Shown one piece after another: positions 34,770 through 44,534 of a stretch of DNA of 64,000 nucleotides (the first letter of the stretch is position 1; each line of letters begins with the position of its first letter). Below the pieces are notes generated by a model. It searched no databases and was not told where the DNA came from. It saw only the letters and a program-made list of their open reading frames with translations. The DNA lies in contig NZ_CP079865.1 in NCBI RefSeq assembly GCF_025263565.1, positions 868,001 through 932,000 on the forward strand. Direction: 5' to 3'. The stretch comes from Mycobacterium sp. SMC-8 (GTDB lineage: Bacteria > Actinomycetota > Actinomycetes > Mycobacteriales > Mycobacteriaceae). The position numbers and the translations under genes were made by a program.

Positions 34770-37220
34770 ATGCCGGAGCACCCCTCGGGCCGTCCGCCGC
34801 GCGCGGTGACGGTCATCAAGCTCGCCTGGTGTGTGTTGCTCGCCAGTGTGGTGGCCGCCGGATTGATGTTCCCGATCGTCGGCGGTTTCGGGCTGGTGTC
34901 CAACCGCGCATCCGACGTCGTGGCCAACGGCTCGGCGCAGTTGGTCGAGGGCGAGGTCCCTCAGGTGTCGACCATGACGGACTCCAAGGGCAACATCATC
35001 GCGTGGCTGTATAACCAGCGGCGCTTCGAGGTGCCCAGCGATCAGATCGCCAACACGATGAAGCTGGCGATCGTTTCTATCGAAGACAAAAGGTTTGCCG
35101 ACCACAACGGTGTCGATTGGCAGGGCACGCTCACGGGCCTGTCGGGTTACCTGTCGGGCAACCTCGACACCCGCGGTGGTTCGACGATCGAACAGCAGTA
35201 TGTGAAGAACTACCAGCTGTTGGTGATCGCGCAGACCGACGCCGAGAAGCGGGCCGCGATCGAGACCACCCCGGCCCGCAAGCTGCGCGAGATCCGCATG
35301 GCGTTGACGCTGAACGAGACGCTCACCAAGCCGGAGATCCTGACCCGCTACCTGAACCTGGTGTCGTTCGGCAACAACGCGTTCGGCGTGCAGGACGCCG
35401 CGCAGACCTATTTCGGTGTCAACGCCTCGGAGCTGAATTGGCAGCAGGCCGCACTGCTGGCCGGCATGGTGCAGTCCACGAGCACGCTCAATCCGTACAC
35501 CAACCCCGACGGTGCGCTGGCGCGCCGCAACGTGGTGCTCGACACCATGATCGACAACCTGCCCGAGTACGCCGACGAGCTGCGCGCGGCCCGGGAGGAG
35601 CCCCTCGGGATACTGCCCCAGCCGAAGGAACTGCCGCGCGGCTGCATCGCCGCAGGCGACCGCGCGTTCTTCTGCGACTACGTGCTGGAGTACCTGGCCC
35701 GCGCCGGGATCAGCAAGGATCAGGTGGCCAAGGGTGGCTACATGATCAAGACGACGCTGGATCCGGACGTGCAGGCCACCGTCAAGAACGCGATCACCCA
35801 GTACGCCAGCCCGGATCTACCCGGCGTCGCGAGTGTGATGAGCGTGATCCGGCCAGGTAAGGAGTCGCACCCGGTGCTGGCGATGGCCAGTAACCGTACC
35901 TACGGCCTGAATCTGGACGCCGGGGAGACGATGCAGCCGCAGCCGTTCTCGCTGGTGGGCAATGGCGCCGGGTCGGTGTTCAAGGTCTTCACCACGGCCG
36001 CGGCGATGGAGATGGGCATGGGCATCAACGCCCAGCTCGATGCGCCCAGCCGCTTCGAGGCCAAGGGGTTGGGCAGCGGCGGTGCGCGGGGCTGCCCGCC
36101 CGCGACCTGGTGCGTACAGAACGCCGGCAACTACCGCGGCCAGATGAGCGTCACCGATGCACTGGCCACCTCCCCCAACACGGCGTTCGCGAAGCTGATC
36201 GCCCAGGTCGGGGTGCAGCGCACCGTGGACATGGCGGTGCGGCTGGGCCTGCGCTCCTACGCGCTGCCGGGCACCGCGCGCGACTACGACCCGGAAAGCA
36301 ACGAGAGCCTCGCCGACTTCGTGAAGCGGCAGAACATCGGTTCGTTCACCCTCGGCCCGATCGAGGTCAACGCACTCGAGCTGTCCAACGTGGCCGCGAC
36401 GCTGGCCTCCGGCGGCACGTGGTGCCCGCCCAACCCGATCGCCGAGGTGTACGACCGCTACGGCGAGCCGGTGTCGGTGACGACCGAGACGTGTGAGCAG
36501 GTCGTCCCGGAGGGGCTGGCCAACACACTGGCCGTCGCGATGAGCAAGGACGACACCGGTGCGGGAACCGCCGCCGGTGCGGCGGGCTCGGCGGGCTGGA
36601 CCCTGCCGATGTCCGGCAAGACGGGCACCACCGAGGCCAACCGTTCGTCGGCGTTCCTGGGCTTCACCAACCAGTACGCCGCGGCCAGCTACATCTACGA
36701 CGACTCGACGGCGCCCACCGAGCTGTGCTCGTTCCCGTTGCGGCAGTGCGGCTCCGGCAACCTGTTCGGCGGCAATGAGCCGGCCCGCACCTGGTTCACC
36801 GCGATGACACCCATCGCCACCGCGTTCGGTGACGTCACGCTCCCGCCCACGGATCCGCGCTACGTGGACGGGGCGCCGGGTTCGAAGGTGCCCAGCGTGG
36901 CGGGTCTGACCCAGGACGCCGCGCGGCAACGTCTGCGCGAGGCCGGATTCCAGGTCGCCGATCAGCCCTCGCCGGTCAACAGTTCGTCGTCGTACGGCAC
37001 CGTGGTGGGCACGTCCCCGACCGGGCAGACGGTTCCGGGATCGATCATCACCATCCAGATCTCGAACGGCATCGCCCCCGCTCCGCCACCGCCGCCGGCC
37101 GGTGCGCCGCCGCCGGGCGGGCCGCCACCGCCGGTCGGCCAGCAGGTGATCCAGATTCCGGGCTTGCCGCCGATCACGGTGCCGGTCCTCGGCCCGCCGC
37201 CGCCACCGCCGCCGGGCTGA
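34770..37220 (+). CDS. ponA2: Bifunctional penicillin-binding protein PonA2 (class A PBP)
   Basis: An 816-residue cell-wall synthase. One N-terminal transmembrane helix (about residues 13-35) precedes a GT51 glycosyltransferase domain with SIEDKRFADHNGVDWQG. The transpeptidase domain has the Ser in GAGSVFKVF, SPN in ATSPNTAF and KTGTT. One PASTA domain lies at about residues 705-775 (KVPSVAGLTQDAARQRLREA), and the tail is Pro/Gly-rich. It polymerises and crosslinks peptidoglycan outside the membrane. Corresponds to Rv3682. Confidence 0.95.
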   Translation: MPEHPSGRPPRAVTVIKLAWCVLLASVVAAGLMFPIVGGFGLVSNRASDVVANGSAQLVEGEVPQVSTMTDSKGNIIAWLYNQRRFEVPSDQIANTMKLAIVSIEDKRFADHNGVDWQGTLTGLSGYLSGNLDTRGGSTIEQQYVKNYQLLVIAQTDAEKRAAIETTPARKLREIRMALTLNETLTKPEILTRYLNLVSFGNNAFGVQDAAQTYFGVNASELNWQQAALLAGMVQSTSTLNPYTNPDGALARRNVVLDTMIDNLPEYADELRAAREEPLGILPQPKELPRGCIAAGDRAFFCDYVLEYLARAGISKDQVAKGGYMIKTTLDPDVQATVKNAITQYASPDLPGVASVMSVIRPGKESHPVLAMASNRTYGLNLDAGETMQPQPFSLVGNGAGSVFKVFTTAAAMEMGMGINAQLDAPSRFEAKGLGSGGARGCPPATWCVQNAGNYRGQMSVTDALATSPNTAFAKLIAQVGVQRTVDMAVRLGLRSYALPGTARDYDPESNESLADFVKRQNIGSFTLGPIEVNALELSNVAATLASGGTWCPPNPIAEVYDRYGEPVSVTTETCEQVVPEGLANTLAVAMSKDDTGAGTAAGAAGSAGWTLPMSGKTGTTEANRSSAFLGFTNQYAAASYIYDDSTAPTELCSFPLRQCGSGNLFGGNEPARTWFTAMTPIATAFGDVTLPPTDPRYVDGAPGSKVPSVAGLTQDAARQRLREAGFQVADQPSPVNSSSSYGTVVGTSPTGQTVPGSIITIQISNGIAPAPPPPPAGAPPPGGPPPPVGQQVIQIPGLPPITVPVLGPPPPPPPG

Positions 37221-37266
37221 CCCCCGGGAACCTGTGACGCACGGGGAGTAGCGATAGGCTGGGCGA

Positions 37267-38232
37267 ATGCACGTCGCTTCACCGGGATCGATCCTGAAGA
37301 CCACCGCCGCCGCGTCGGTCGGCACGCTCGTCGCCGGCATCGGGTACGCGTCGCTGATCGAGCGCAACGCCTTCGTGGTCCGCGAGGCGACGATGCCGGT
37401 GCTGACCCCCGGGTCGTCCCCGCTGAAGGTGCTGCATATCAGCGACATCCACATGCGGCCCACTCAGCGGCGCAAGCAGGCGTGGCTGCGCGAGCTCGCG
37501 GGCTGGGAACCCGATCTCGTCGTGAACACCGGCGACAACCTGGCGCACCCGAAAGCGGTGCCGGCCGTGGTGCAGGGCCTCGGCGACCTGCTGTCGGTAC
37601 CCGGTGTTTTCGTGTTCGGCAGCAACGACTATTTCGCGCCGAAGCTGAAGAACCCCGCCAACTATCTGACCAAGCCCACCCACCGGATCCACGGTGAGCC
37701 GCTGCCCTGGCAGGACCTGCGGGCGGCGTTCACCGAGCGCGGCTGGCTGGACATGACCCATACCCGGCGCGAGTTCGAGGTGGCCGGCCTGCACGTCGCC
37801 GCGGCCGGCGTGGACGACCCGCACCTGACCCGGGACCGCTACGACACCATCGCCGGGCCGGCCAGCCCGTCGGCGAACCTGACGCTGGGGTTGACGCACT
37901 CCCCCGAGCCGCGGGTGCTGGACCGCTTCGCCGCCGACGGCTACCAACTGGTGATGGCCGGCCACACCCACGGCGGTCAGCTGTGCCTGCCGTTCTACGG
38001 TGCGATCGTCACCAACTGCGACCTCGACCGGTCGCGGGCCAAGGGCCCGTCGCGCTGGGGCGCCCGCACCCAGCTGCACGTGTCGGCCGGCATCGGCACC
38101 TCGCCGTTCGCGCCGCTGCGGTTCTGCTGCCGCCCCGAGGCGACATTGCTGACGCTGGTGGCGGCTCCGACCGGGGGTTCCGACGCGGGATCGAAGGCCG
38201 GACAGTCGAGCCCCTCCGTATCGGCGCGGTGA
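37267..38232 (+). CDS. Membrane-anchored calcineurin-like phosphoesterase, Rv3683-like
   Basis: A 321-residue metallophosphoesterase. A hydrophobic N-terminal anchor is followed by the metal motifs SDIHMRP, NTGDN, FGSNDYF and [11 protein letters not shown]. The set is complete, so it should be active; substrate unknown. Four-base overlap with the next gene (GTGA). Confidence 0.88.
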   Translation: MHVASPGSILKTTAAASVGTLVAGIGYASLIERNAFVVREATMPVLTPGSSPLKVLHISDIHMRPTQRRKQAWLRELAGWEPDLVVNTGDNLAHPKAVPAVVQGLGDLLSVPGVFVFGSNDYFAPKLKNPANYLTKPTHRIHGEPLPWQDLRAAFTERGWLDMTHTRREFEVAGLHVAAAGVDDPHLTRDRYDTIAGPASPSANLTLGLTHSPEPRVLDRFAADGYQLVMAGHTHGGQLCLPFYGAIVTNCDLDRSRAKGPSRWGARTQLHVSAGIGTSPFAPLRFCCRPEATLLTLVAAPTGGSDAGSKAGQSSPSVSAR

Positions 38233-39320
38233 GCCCGCCGGGCCCGTGTCAGCGGCAATCGCGGGCATGGGTGGACAACGCGGTCCGGCTGATCGAGGCC
38301 GACACGCACCGCAGCGCTGACACGCACCTGCTGCGCTACCCGTTGCCGTCGAGTTGGTCGGCGGGCGTCTCGCTGTATCTGAAGGACGAGACCACCCACA
38401 TCACCGGAAGCCTCAAGCACCGGCTGGCGCGGTCGCTGTTCCTGTACGCGCTGTGCAACGGCTGGATCGGTGAGGATACGACGGTCATCGAGGCGTCGTC
38501 AGGCTCCACGGCGGTGTCGGAGGCGTACTTCGCGGCGATGCTGGGGTTGCCGTTCATCGCGGTGATGACGGCCTCGACGAGTGCCTCGAAGATCGCGCTG
38601 ATCGAATCCCAGGGCGGGCGTTGCCATTTCGTCGAGGAGGCGGCGCAGGTGTACGAGGAGGCGCACCGGCTGGCCGACGAGACCGGCGGGCATTATCTCG
38701 ACCAGTTCACCAACGCCGAGCGCGCGACGGACTGGCGGGGCAACAACAACATCGCCGAGTCGATCTTCTCGCAGATGGGCCAGGAGAACCACCCGGTGCC
38801 CGACTGGATCGTCGTCGGCGCCGGCACCGGCGGCACCAGCGCCACCATCGGGCGCTACATCCGCTACCGGCGTCACCCCACCCGGCTGTGCGTGGTGGAC
38901 CCGGAGAACTCCGCGTTCTACCCGTCGTACATGAGTGGGGAGGATGTGGTCACCGGCGCGTCGTCACGCATCGAGGGGATCGGGCGTCCGCGGGTCGAGC
39001 CGTCGTTCGTGCCGGGAGTGGTGGACCGGATGATCTCGGTGCCCGACTGCGCGTCCGTGGCGGCGGCGCACCACGTGGGCCGGGTGCTCGGGCGGCGGGT
39101 GGGCCCCTCCACGGGGACCAACATCTGGGGGGCGTTCTGCCTGCTCGCCGAAATGGTGGCCGAGGGCTGCAGCGGGTCGGTGGTGACGTTGCTCGCCGAC
39201 AGCGGCGACCGCTACTCCGACACCTACTTCTGCGACGAGTGGCTGACCAGCCACGGCATCGACCCGGCCGAATCGTCCGGGGTGCTGGCCGAGTTCGAGC
39301 GGTCCGGGCGCTGGCCCTGA
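38229..39320 (+). CDS. cds1: PLP-dependent cysteine desulfhydrase/synthase-like protein Cds1
   Basis: A 363-residue fold-type II PLP enzyme. The Schiff-base Lys is in [10 protein letters not shown], the Asn-like loop in [12 protein letters not shown], and the phosphate loop in [15 protein letters not shown]. It corresponds to Rv3684, reported as a cysteine desulfhydrase producing H2S, and is distinct from the CysK/CysM synthases. The GTG at 38229 overlaps the upstream stop. It is the last core gene before the tRNA-Pro island. Confidence 0.85.
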   Translation: MSPPGPCQRQSRAWVDNAVRLIEADTHRSADTHLLRYPLPSSWSAGVSLYLKDETTHITGSLKHRLARSLFLYALCNGWIGEDTTVIEASSGSTAVSEAYFAAMLGLPFIAVMTASTSASKIALIESQGGRCHFVEEAAQVYEEAHRLADETGGHYLDQFTNAERATDWRGNNNIAESIFSQMGQENHPVPDWIVVGAGTGGTSATIGRYIRYRRHPTRLCVVDPENSAFYPSYMSGEDVVTGASSRIEGIGRPRVEPSFVPGVVDRMISVPDCASVAAAHHVGRVLGRRVGPSTGTNIWGAFCLLAEMVAEGCSGSVVTLLADSGDRYSDTYFCDEWLTSHGIDPAESSGVLAEFERSGRWP

Positions 39321-39421
39321 TCGTCGGCGCGCCGCGTTAGCGGGCCGTCGGAAGTCAGGAACAGCCACAGCGCGGCCAGCAAGAAGAAGCCCAGGTAGAT
39401 CGATGCGCCCAACCCGGTCAT
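39224..39421 (-). CDS. Possible small single-helix membrane protein
   Basis: A 65-residue frame with one clear transmembrane helix at the N-terminus ([15 protein letters not shown]) and a polar tail. The ATG at 39421 lies in the gap upstream of tRNA-Pro; the 3' third overlaps the end of cds1 on the other strand. The helix is convincing, but the tail may be antisense noise. Confidence 0.45.
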   Translation of the reverse strand: MTGLGASIYLGFFLLAALWLFLTSDGPLTRRADDQGQRPDRSNSASTPDDSAGSMPWLVSHSSQK

Positions 39422-39563
39422 GGCTCGCCTCGTTTCGTCGGTCTGTGTCTGTCAGTGTGCATAACGCCACCGACAGCTCCGTTCCTTCCCCGGGGTGTGT
39501 CGCGTCACGGATGGGCGTTTGGCGTCTTCGGCGCCCGGTGCGATACGCTGTCGTGGCTTCACT

Positions 39564-39637
39564 CGGGGTGTGGCGCAGCTTGGTAGCGTGCTTCGTTCGG
39601 GACGAAGAGGTCGTGGGTTCGAATCCCGCCACCCCGA
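39564..39637 (+). tRNA. tRNA-Pro (CGG)
   Basis: The acceptor stem pairs CGGGGTG (39564-39570) with CACCCCG (39630-39636), followed by discriminator A. The D arm has GCAGCTTGGTAGCGTGC, the anticodon loop TTCGGGA gives anticodon CGG, and the T arm has GGGTTCGAATCCC. CCA is not encoded. An integrase gene lies just downstream, so this tRNA is the integration site of an island. Confidence 0.95.
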
Positions 39638-39657
39638 CTGGTGTGTTCGCAGGTAGA

Positions 39658-39686
39658 GGCCCTGACCGGGAATTCTGGTCGGGGCC
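39658..39686. terminator. Two-way terminator between tRNA-Pro and integrase
   Basis: GGCCCTGACC (39658-39667) pairs with GGTCGGGGCC (39677-39686), with one G-T pair, followed by TTCTT on the plus strand. It can end the tRNA transcript and sits 3 bp from the integrase stop. Confidence 0.65.
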
Positions 39687-39689
39687 TTC

Positions 39690-40859
39690 TTACTTCCCAG
39701 TCCGCAGCTGGTCCGCAGTGGATTCCAAAGACCGCATCCGCGCCGCATCTAGTGCAACCGAAACCTGCTCCAGGTCGTCCGGGAACAAGTCTGCATAGGT
39801 GTCCAGGGTCAGGACTGCGGACGCGTGCCCGAGCATCGTCTGGACGGCCTTGACGTTGGCCCCCGCGCTGATCGACAGCGACGCCGCCGTGTGGCGAAGG
39901 TCGTGCGGTGTCACGGTGGGGTACGCCGGGTCTGCTGCCTGGAGACGTTGGACGGCCACGTTGAAGACCCGCGGCCGCCACGTCGACACTCGCAGCAGTG
40001 CTCCTCCTGGCGATGTGAACACCAAGTCCTCACGCCGCTTACCCATCATGAGCACGGCCAGCGGCTCGGCCAGGAACGCCGGGAACGGCACCGAGCGACG
40101 TTCGTGGGATTTCGGCGACGACCACACCACACGTCCCTTCACCTCGGCGACCGCCTCACGGATATTCACCCTGCGACGCAGCATGTCGAATGACTCCACC
40201 CGCAGCGCTGCCATCTCGCCCCAGCGCAACCCGGTGTAGGCCAGAAATCGAACAACGATGGCGTACTCGCCGACCTCGCGGGCCAGAAGTTCCACCTGCC
40301 GGTGCGTCAGGTAGCCCCGTGCTCGGTGCTGTCGTCGCGGCGACTTCACTCCCATACACGGATTGCGGGGGATCCGTCGATCGTCGACGGCCATCTCCAG
40401 AATCTGTCTCAGGACGCTAAGCGCATTCTCGATGGTGGCCGGTTTGGCTCCACCCGCCGCCAATTGCTGCACCCACGCCCTGATATCCGACGATTGCACG
40501 TCGGCTACTGCGACCGCGGCCCACCGGCCTTCGACGTAGCCCGACCATGCGAACGCGCGTGTCGCAACCGTCGTCTCCTTCAAATGGCCCTGGGTACCAA
40601 GCCACTTGGCGTGCAATTCACGGACGGTAATGCGCCCGGCTTTTGGCGCGACATAGGTTCCTATCGTCTGCGCGGCTGTGATCTCGTTGAGAAAGGCCTG
40701 AGCGTCCACCTTGCGGTCGAACGAACGGGTGTTCTCACCGCCTTGATCATCGACATACCGGGCCAACCATCGGCGCCCTTTGCCATTGCGCGCGGCAGGG
40801 GTCCCGTCCGATCGACGCCACCTGTCCTCGACGCCGGCGCGGCGGTTTCGTCGCTGCAT
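39690..40859 (-). CDS. Tyrosine integrase of the tRNA-Pro island
   Basis: A 389-residue phage-type integrase. An N-terminal AP2-like arm-binding region (WLARYVDDQGGENTRSFDRK) and core-binding domain are followed by the catalytic residues: Arg in LAYTGLRWGEMAAL, HxxR in TPHDLRHTAASL, LGH in MLGHASAVLTL and Tyr in DTYADLFPD. The ATG at 40859 (MQRRNRRAG) is preferred to the upstream frame to 40985. It points toward the tRNA 3' end, as usual for tRNA-targeting integrases. Confidence 0.92.
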   Translation of the reverse strand: MQRRNRRAGVEDRWRRSDGTPAARNGKGRRWLARYVDDQGGENTRSFDRKVDAQAFLNEITAAQTIGTYVAPKAGRITVRELHAKWLGTQGHLKETTVATRAFAWSGYVEGRWAAVAVADVQSSDIRAWVQQLAAGGAKPATIENALSVLRQILEMAVDDRRIPRNPCMGVKSPRRQHRARGYLTHRQVELLAREVGEYAIVVRFLAYTGLRWGEMAALRVESFDMLRRRVNIREAVAEVKGRVVWSSPKSHERRSVPFPAFLAEPLAVLMMGKRREDLVFTSPGGALLRVSTWRPRVFNVAVQRLQAADPAYPTVTPHDLRHTAASLSISAGANVKAVQTMLGHASAVLTLDTYADLFPDDLEQVSVALDAARMRSLESTADQLRTGK

Positions 40860-41027
40860 GTGAGCCACCTCCGTTGGGTGCCAGATTCCCACCGACCACC
40901 GACAGCCGACGAAATCGTTCGACTGGAGCCAATTTATAGGCGAAGTTGAGGGTACTGGTGGACAAATGCAGGGCGCCACCACCACCGTTGGATTCGTTGA
41001 CAGAACCCACTATTGAGGAGCAGCTAC

Positions 41028-41225
41028 ATGGATCTACTGAGTGCCAAACAGGTTTCAGACATCATCGGCATTCCCGTTGGAACTCTCCGCTACTGGCGCC
41101 ACTGCGACATCGGACCGGCCAGTTTCACCTTGGGCCGCCGAGTCGTCTACCGGCGCGACGAAGTGCTGCGATGGATCTCGGAGCAAGAAAGCGCAACCCG
41201 GCGCGGAGGCGGAGACGCCGCGTGA
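41028..41225 (+). CDS. Excisionase-like winged-helix protein
   Basis: A 65-residue MerR/AlpA-type HTH protein (LLSAKQVSDIIGIPVGTLRYWRH … DEVLRWISEQE). The ATG at 41028 has GAGGAG 7 bases upstream. It is divergent from the integrase across a 168-bp control region, the usual arrangement for a recombination directionality factor that also regulates the integrase. Confidence 0.8.
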   Translation: MDLLSAKQVSDIIGIPVGTLRYWRHCDIGPASFTLGRRVVYRRDEVLRWISEQESATRRGGGDAA

Positions 41226-41239
41226 ACCGCACCCACGAA

Positions 41240-41268
41240 AAAGACCCCGGGGCCTAGCCGAGGTCTTT
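41240..41268 (+). terminator. Terminator after the excisionase gene
   Basis: AAAGACC (41240-41246) pairs with GGTCTTT (41262-41268), with further GC pairing inside, followed by GTTCG. It lies 14 bp after the stop and separates the excisionase from the ATPase gene. Confidence 0.65.
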
Positions 41269-41358
41269 GTTCGAACCACCTGATCATCCGACACGGAAGT
41301 TCCACATGAGAATAGCTCGTCAACGCAGCCTGCATAAGCACCGTATGCAGGAAATCCT

Positions 41359-42942
41359 ATGAGCGACAACACCGAGACGGACAAGAAGTCGGTAGCCGCA
41401 CGCTTGGTCAGCATGGCACAGGAACGCTACCTGCTCGGGCTCTCAGAAGAGGGCGAGCCGTTCGGCGCTGACCGCGACCGCCCGCACTTGGTGATGCTGC
41501 TCCGCGCCGGCAAGGCCGGTCTACGCGCCGACCTCGCCGCACGGTACTTCGCCGAAACCGGCGCGGTCGCCGGCGGCCAGGCGCTGACTGACGCCACCCT
41601 GATCCTCGAAGGTTTGGCTGCCACGAAGCCGCCCGAACGCCTCAACCTCCGCGTCGCTGACGATGACGGCACCATTTACATCGACACCGGACGGCCCGAT
41701 GTCCAGACGATTCGTATCCGACAGGGCCGGTGGACGCTCACCGAACGGGCACCTGTGCGCTTTCTGCGTACCAAGTTGACCGGGGCGATGCCGCTGCCGG
41801 CTCAGGGCGGGAATGTCGAGAAGCTCTGGGATTTCGTCAACGTCGACTTTGAAGACCGACCGGTCCTCCTTGCTGCCCTCGTTGCCGCTCTTGTCCAGAC
41901 GGACGTCCCCCACCCGATCTTGGCGCTGTTCGCCGAGCAGGGCAGCGCCAAGAGCACAACCACGCGCATGCTGGTCGATCTCATCGACCCGTCACCGGTC
42001 CCCCTGCGGCAGGCACCGCGTGACGCCGACTCGTGGGTCACTGCAGCCTCCGGTTCGTGGGTCGTTGCCTTGGACAACCTGTCGACTATCTCGCCGTGGT
42101 TGTCGGATTCTCTGTGCCGCGCCGCCACCGGCGACGGCAACGTCAAACGGGCGTTGTACACAGACTCCGATCTCGCAGTCATCAAATTTCGGCGGTGCGT
42201 CATCATCAACGGCATCGACGTCGGAGCAGTGCGGCCCGACCTCGCGGAGCGACTGGCGACTGTCGACCTGCGACGCATTGATCGCCACATGCGACAACCG
42301 GAAGCCACGATGCGACAACAGTGGCGCACGGCTCTACCAGGGATTTTGGGCGGGCTTCTCGATCTGGCCGCCGTCGTCCATCAACGGCTGGAAACCATTT
42401 CGGTCGACGTGTCGCCACGGATGGCGGACTTCAGTCGCACGCTGGCGGCCGTTGACGAGATTCTGTCGACCCATGGCTTCCGGCGTTACCTGTCACGCGC
42501 CAATCAACTCTCCGAAGACAGCCTGTCCGCCGACCCGTTCATCGAACAGCTACGGCTGCACATCCGGGAACCGCTCGTCGCAAAGTCCGGAGGCGACCTG
42601 CTGGCGACAGTCACGCCAACCGGCGACACCTGGCGCAGGCCGAAGGAGTGGCCCCGGAACGGGCGGGATGTCACGGCCGTCCTACGACGGCACGCACCCG
42701 CGCTACGGAGTCTGGGTTGGGCGATCGAAGACGATGGCGCTCGAAATCATCGGAATGTCCTGTTGTGGACCGTCTACCCGCCCTACAAAGATGTGTCGGC
42801 CAAACAACACTCGCAATCCTCGCGTCCCTCGCGCATTTCGGCTCCGCGGGAGCAGTCGTCCTCTGTTCAAGAGCTGCCCGCGCACCGCCAGACTGTCCCG
42901 AAGGGTCATTCAGCCGACGATCTAGACGTCGAGGCGTCGTGA
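41359..42942 (+). CDS. AAA+ ATPase, probable island replication protein
   Basis: A 527-residue protein. A P-loop variant FAEQGSAKSTTTRML (about residues 192-206), a Walker B-like WVVALDNLS, and a conserved Asn/Arg in RRCVIINGID and RPDLAERL are arranged like the superfamily 3/primase-helicase ATPases of actinobacterial phage satellites. The N-terminus (about 1-130) lacks a visible primase motif. The C-terminus is Ser/Gln-rich and likely disordered. A role in island replication is inference from position and family. Confidence 0.65.
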   Translation: MSDNTETDKKSVAARLVSMAQERYLLGLSEEGEPFGADRDRPHLVMLLRAGKAGLRADLAARYFAETGAVAGGQALTDATLILEGLAATKPPERLNLRVADDDGTIYIDTGRPDVQTIRIRQGRWTLTERAPVRFLRTKLTGAMPLPAQGGNVEKLWDFVNVDFEDRPVLLAALVAALVQTDVPHPILALFAEQGSAKSTTTRMLVDLIDPSPVPLRQAPRDADSWVTAASGSWVVALDNLSTISPWLSDSLCRAATGDGNVKRALYTDSDLAVIKFRRCVIINGIDVGAVRPDLAERLATVDLRRIDRHMRQPEATMRQQWRTALPGILGGLLDLAAVVHQRLETISVDVSPRMADFSRTLAAVDEILSTHGFRRYLSRANQLSEDSLSADPFIEQLRLHIREPLVAKSGGDLLATVTPTGDTWRRPKEWPRNGRDVTAVLRRHAPALRSLGWAIEDDGARNHRNVLLWTVYPPYKDVSAKQHSQSSRPSRISAPREQSSSVQELPAHRQTVPKGHSADDLDVEAS

Positions 42943-43020
42943 CCGCGCTTGTCGGGCTAGCGGCGTCGGCACCATCGGGCAGAATCTGGACCAGGTCCCT
43001 CAACGGGAGGAGTGGTCTTC

Positions 43021-43479
43021 GTGAGCACGCAATTCGACGCGATCGTCCAGGCGGTCATCCACGACTGGCCTGACTACGGGTGGTCAGGCCAGTTGGAGGC
43101 GGCCATCAAGCAGCTGTATCTGTCAGATCTTTCTTATCCAGCAACATGGTCCAGCGAACGCCGCGAGGAGTTCGCAGAGCGCCACGCCGGCGACGATGCG
43201 CTTCTTCTCACCACCTCGTTGGACGATCTCATCGATACCGTCACAGATCGCTATGCGCGCGATCACGGAGTTCTCCCCCATCGTGACGATGCGACCCTGC
43301 TTCTCGAAGCGGCGCGACGAGACGCAATCGACGAACTGGAGCTCCGCTTCGTGGCTGACCTACCTGCCGAGATCGCCGCGTTGACAGCCCACGGTGTTGG
43401 AAGGGCAAATGGCTCTCTGACGGCGTGCGGGCCGGCCCAACGGCGGCAGAGCAGCACACTGCGCCTAAGCCGTCCTTAG
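43021..43479 (+). CDS. Hypothetical island protein
   Basis: A 152-residue acidic protein (DWPDYGWSGQLEAAIKQLYLSD and DDLIDTVTDRYARDHG). No family recognised. The GTG at 43021 was chosen because GGGAGGAG lies 8 bases upstream. The last 35 residues look disordered. Confidence 0.55.
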   Translation: MSTQFDAIVQAVIHDWPDYGWSGQLEAAIKQLYLSDLSYPATWSSERREEFAERHAGDDALLLTTSLDDLIDTVTDRYARDHGVLPHRDDATLLLEAARRDAIDELELRFVADLPAEIAALTAHGVGRANGSLTACGPAQRRQSSTLRLSRP

Positions 43480-43660
43480 GTAGGTTCCGTTTTGCGGCGG
43501 CACCATCCGCTTCGAAATGGCCTTTCGCACTCCCGTGTCGACAGACGAGATGCGATCGAGCGGCGCATAGATCCCTTGAAGCCGCGTTCGCTATTTCCGG
43601 ACCGGGGGCCGCTGCCTCTCCTGCTCCTCATCTCTGACGATAGCGCCTACACTTGTCGGT

Positions 43661-43681
43661 AGGTGCATCTAAGGTGCATCT
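43661..43681 (+). repeat. Tandem 10-bp repeat, one helical turn apart
   Basis: AGGTGCATCT at 43661-43670 and again at 43672-43681, an 11-bp period. It lies 16 bp before the first cassette gene (43698) and could be a paired operator on one DNA face. Confidence 0.5.
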
Positions 43682-43697
43682 CTATGGACAGGACAGT

Positions 43698-44534
43698 ATG
43701 ACCATCGATCCACACACACTTCGCCCAGCTGAGGACGTTCCATTGGGGGGGCTGCCCTCGGCCGATCCGACCCTGCTCGGAAACGCTCCCCTCGAAGTCG
43801 CAGTGATCGAGATCCGGTATACCGCCCGTACCGACGAGATCACACCGGAGGTCGCCGCTGCTTTCCGGGACGACCTTGTGGAGAACACGGGGGTGGACTT
43901 CCCGAGCATTCAACCCACCGTCCAACAGCAGATGAGGATCGACTTCGGGGCCAACGGCGTTTCCCAGGTGGCAGCGGAGTCCAGTGGGTGGCAAATTGCT
44001 TCCGCGGACGGAGCACACGTCACGCTCATGCCCGACATCCTGATCATGCAGGTCAACCGCTACGAGCGGTGGCGTACCAGCATGAAGGCTCCGCTAACCG
44101 TTCTGGTCGAATCTCTCGGACGGTTAGTCAAGCCATCGTTGGTGCACCGCATCGGTCTGCGGTACGTCGACCGCTTCCATGACAGTGGGTTCAACTCTGC
44201 AGAGGCTTGGCGTGGCCGGATCGACGACACCCTTCTGGGCCCTGTGCTTAACCCAGTGTTCGGCGGCAGTGTTCGAGGTGCTCAACAGCAGGTGGAGATC
44301 CGGCTTGATGATCATCACGGCGCGTTGCTGCGGCATGGACCAGTTCGCGATGATTCGGGCAAGTGCGTGCAGTATCTACTCGATACGGACGTGTTCCGCC
44401 ACTCCTCATTCACGTTCGACGTGCGAGAGGTCGTCATCTCAGCGGAGCGGCTGAACCGCACTTCGTTGTCACTTTTTCAGGCGTCGGTTACCGATACCTA
44501 CCTGAAAGAGCTTCGAGAAGGGAGCGCGAAATGA
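43698..44534 (+). CDS. TIGR04255-like protein, first gene of the cassette
   Basis: A 278-residue protein. The N-terminal EVAVIEIRYTART, central LVHRIGLRYVDRF and C-terminal SVTDTYLKEL features match the TIGR04255 family, which has no firm function and is common in accessory and defence regions. The ATG at 43698 was chosen (the upstream frame crosses the repeats). It overlaps the next gene by 4 bp (ATGA). Confidence 0.75.
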   Translation: MTIDPHTLRPAEDVPLGGLPSADPTLLGNAPLEVAVIEIRYTARTDEITPEVAAAFRDDLVENTGVDFPSIQPTVQQQMRIDFGANGVSQVAAESSGWQIASADGAHVTLMPDILIMQVNRYERWRTSMKAPLTVLVESLGRLVKPSLVHRIGLRYVDRFHDSGFNSAEAWRGRIDDTLLGPVLNPVFGGSVRGAQQQVEIRLDDHHGALLRHGPVRDDSGKCVQYLLDTDVFRHSSFTFDVREVVISAERLNRTSLSLFQASVTDTYLKELREGSAK

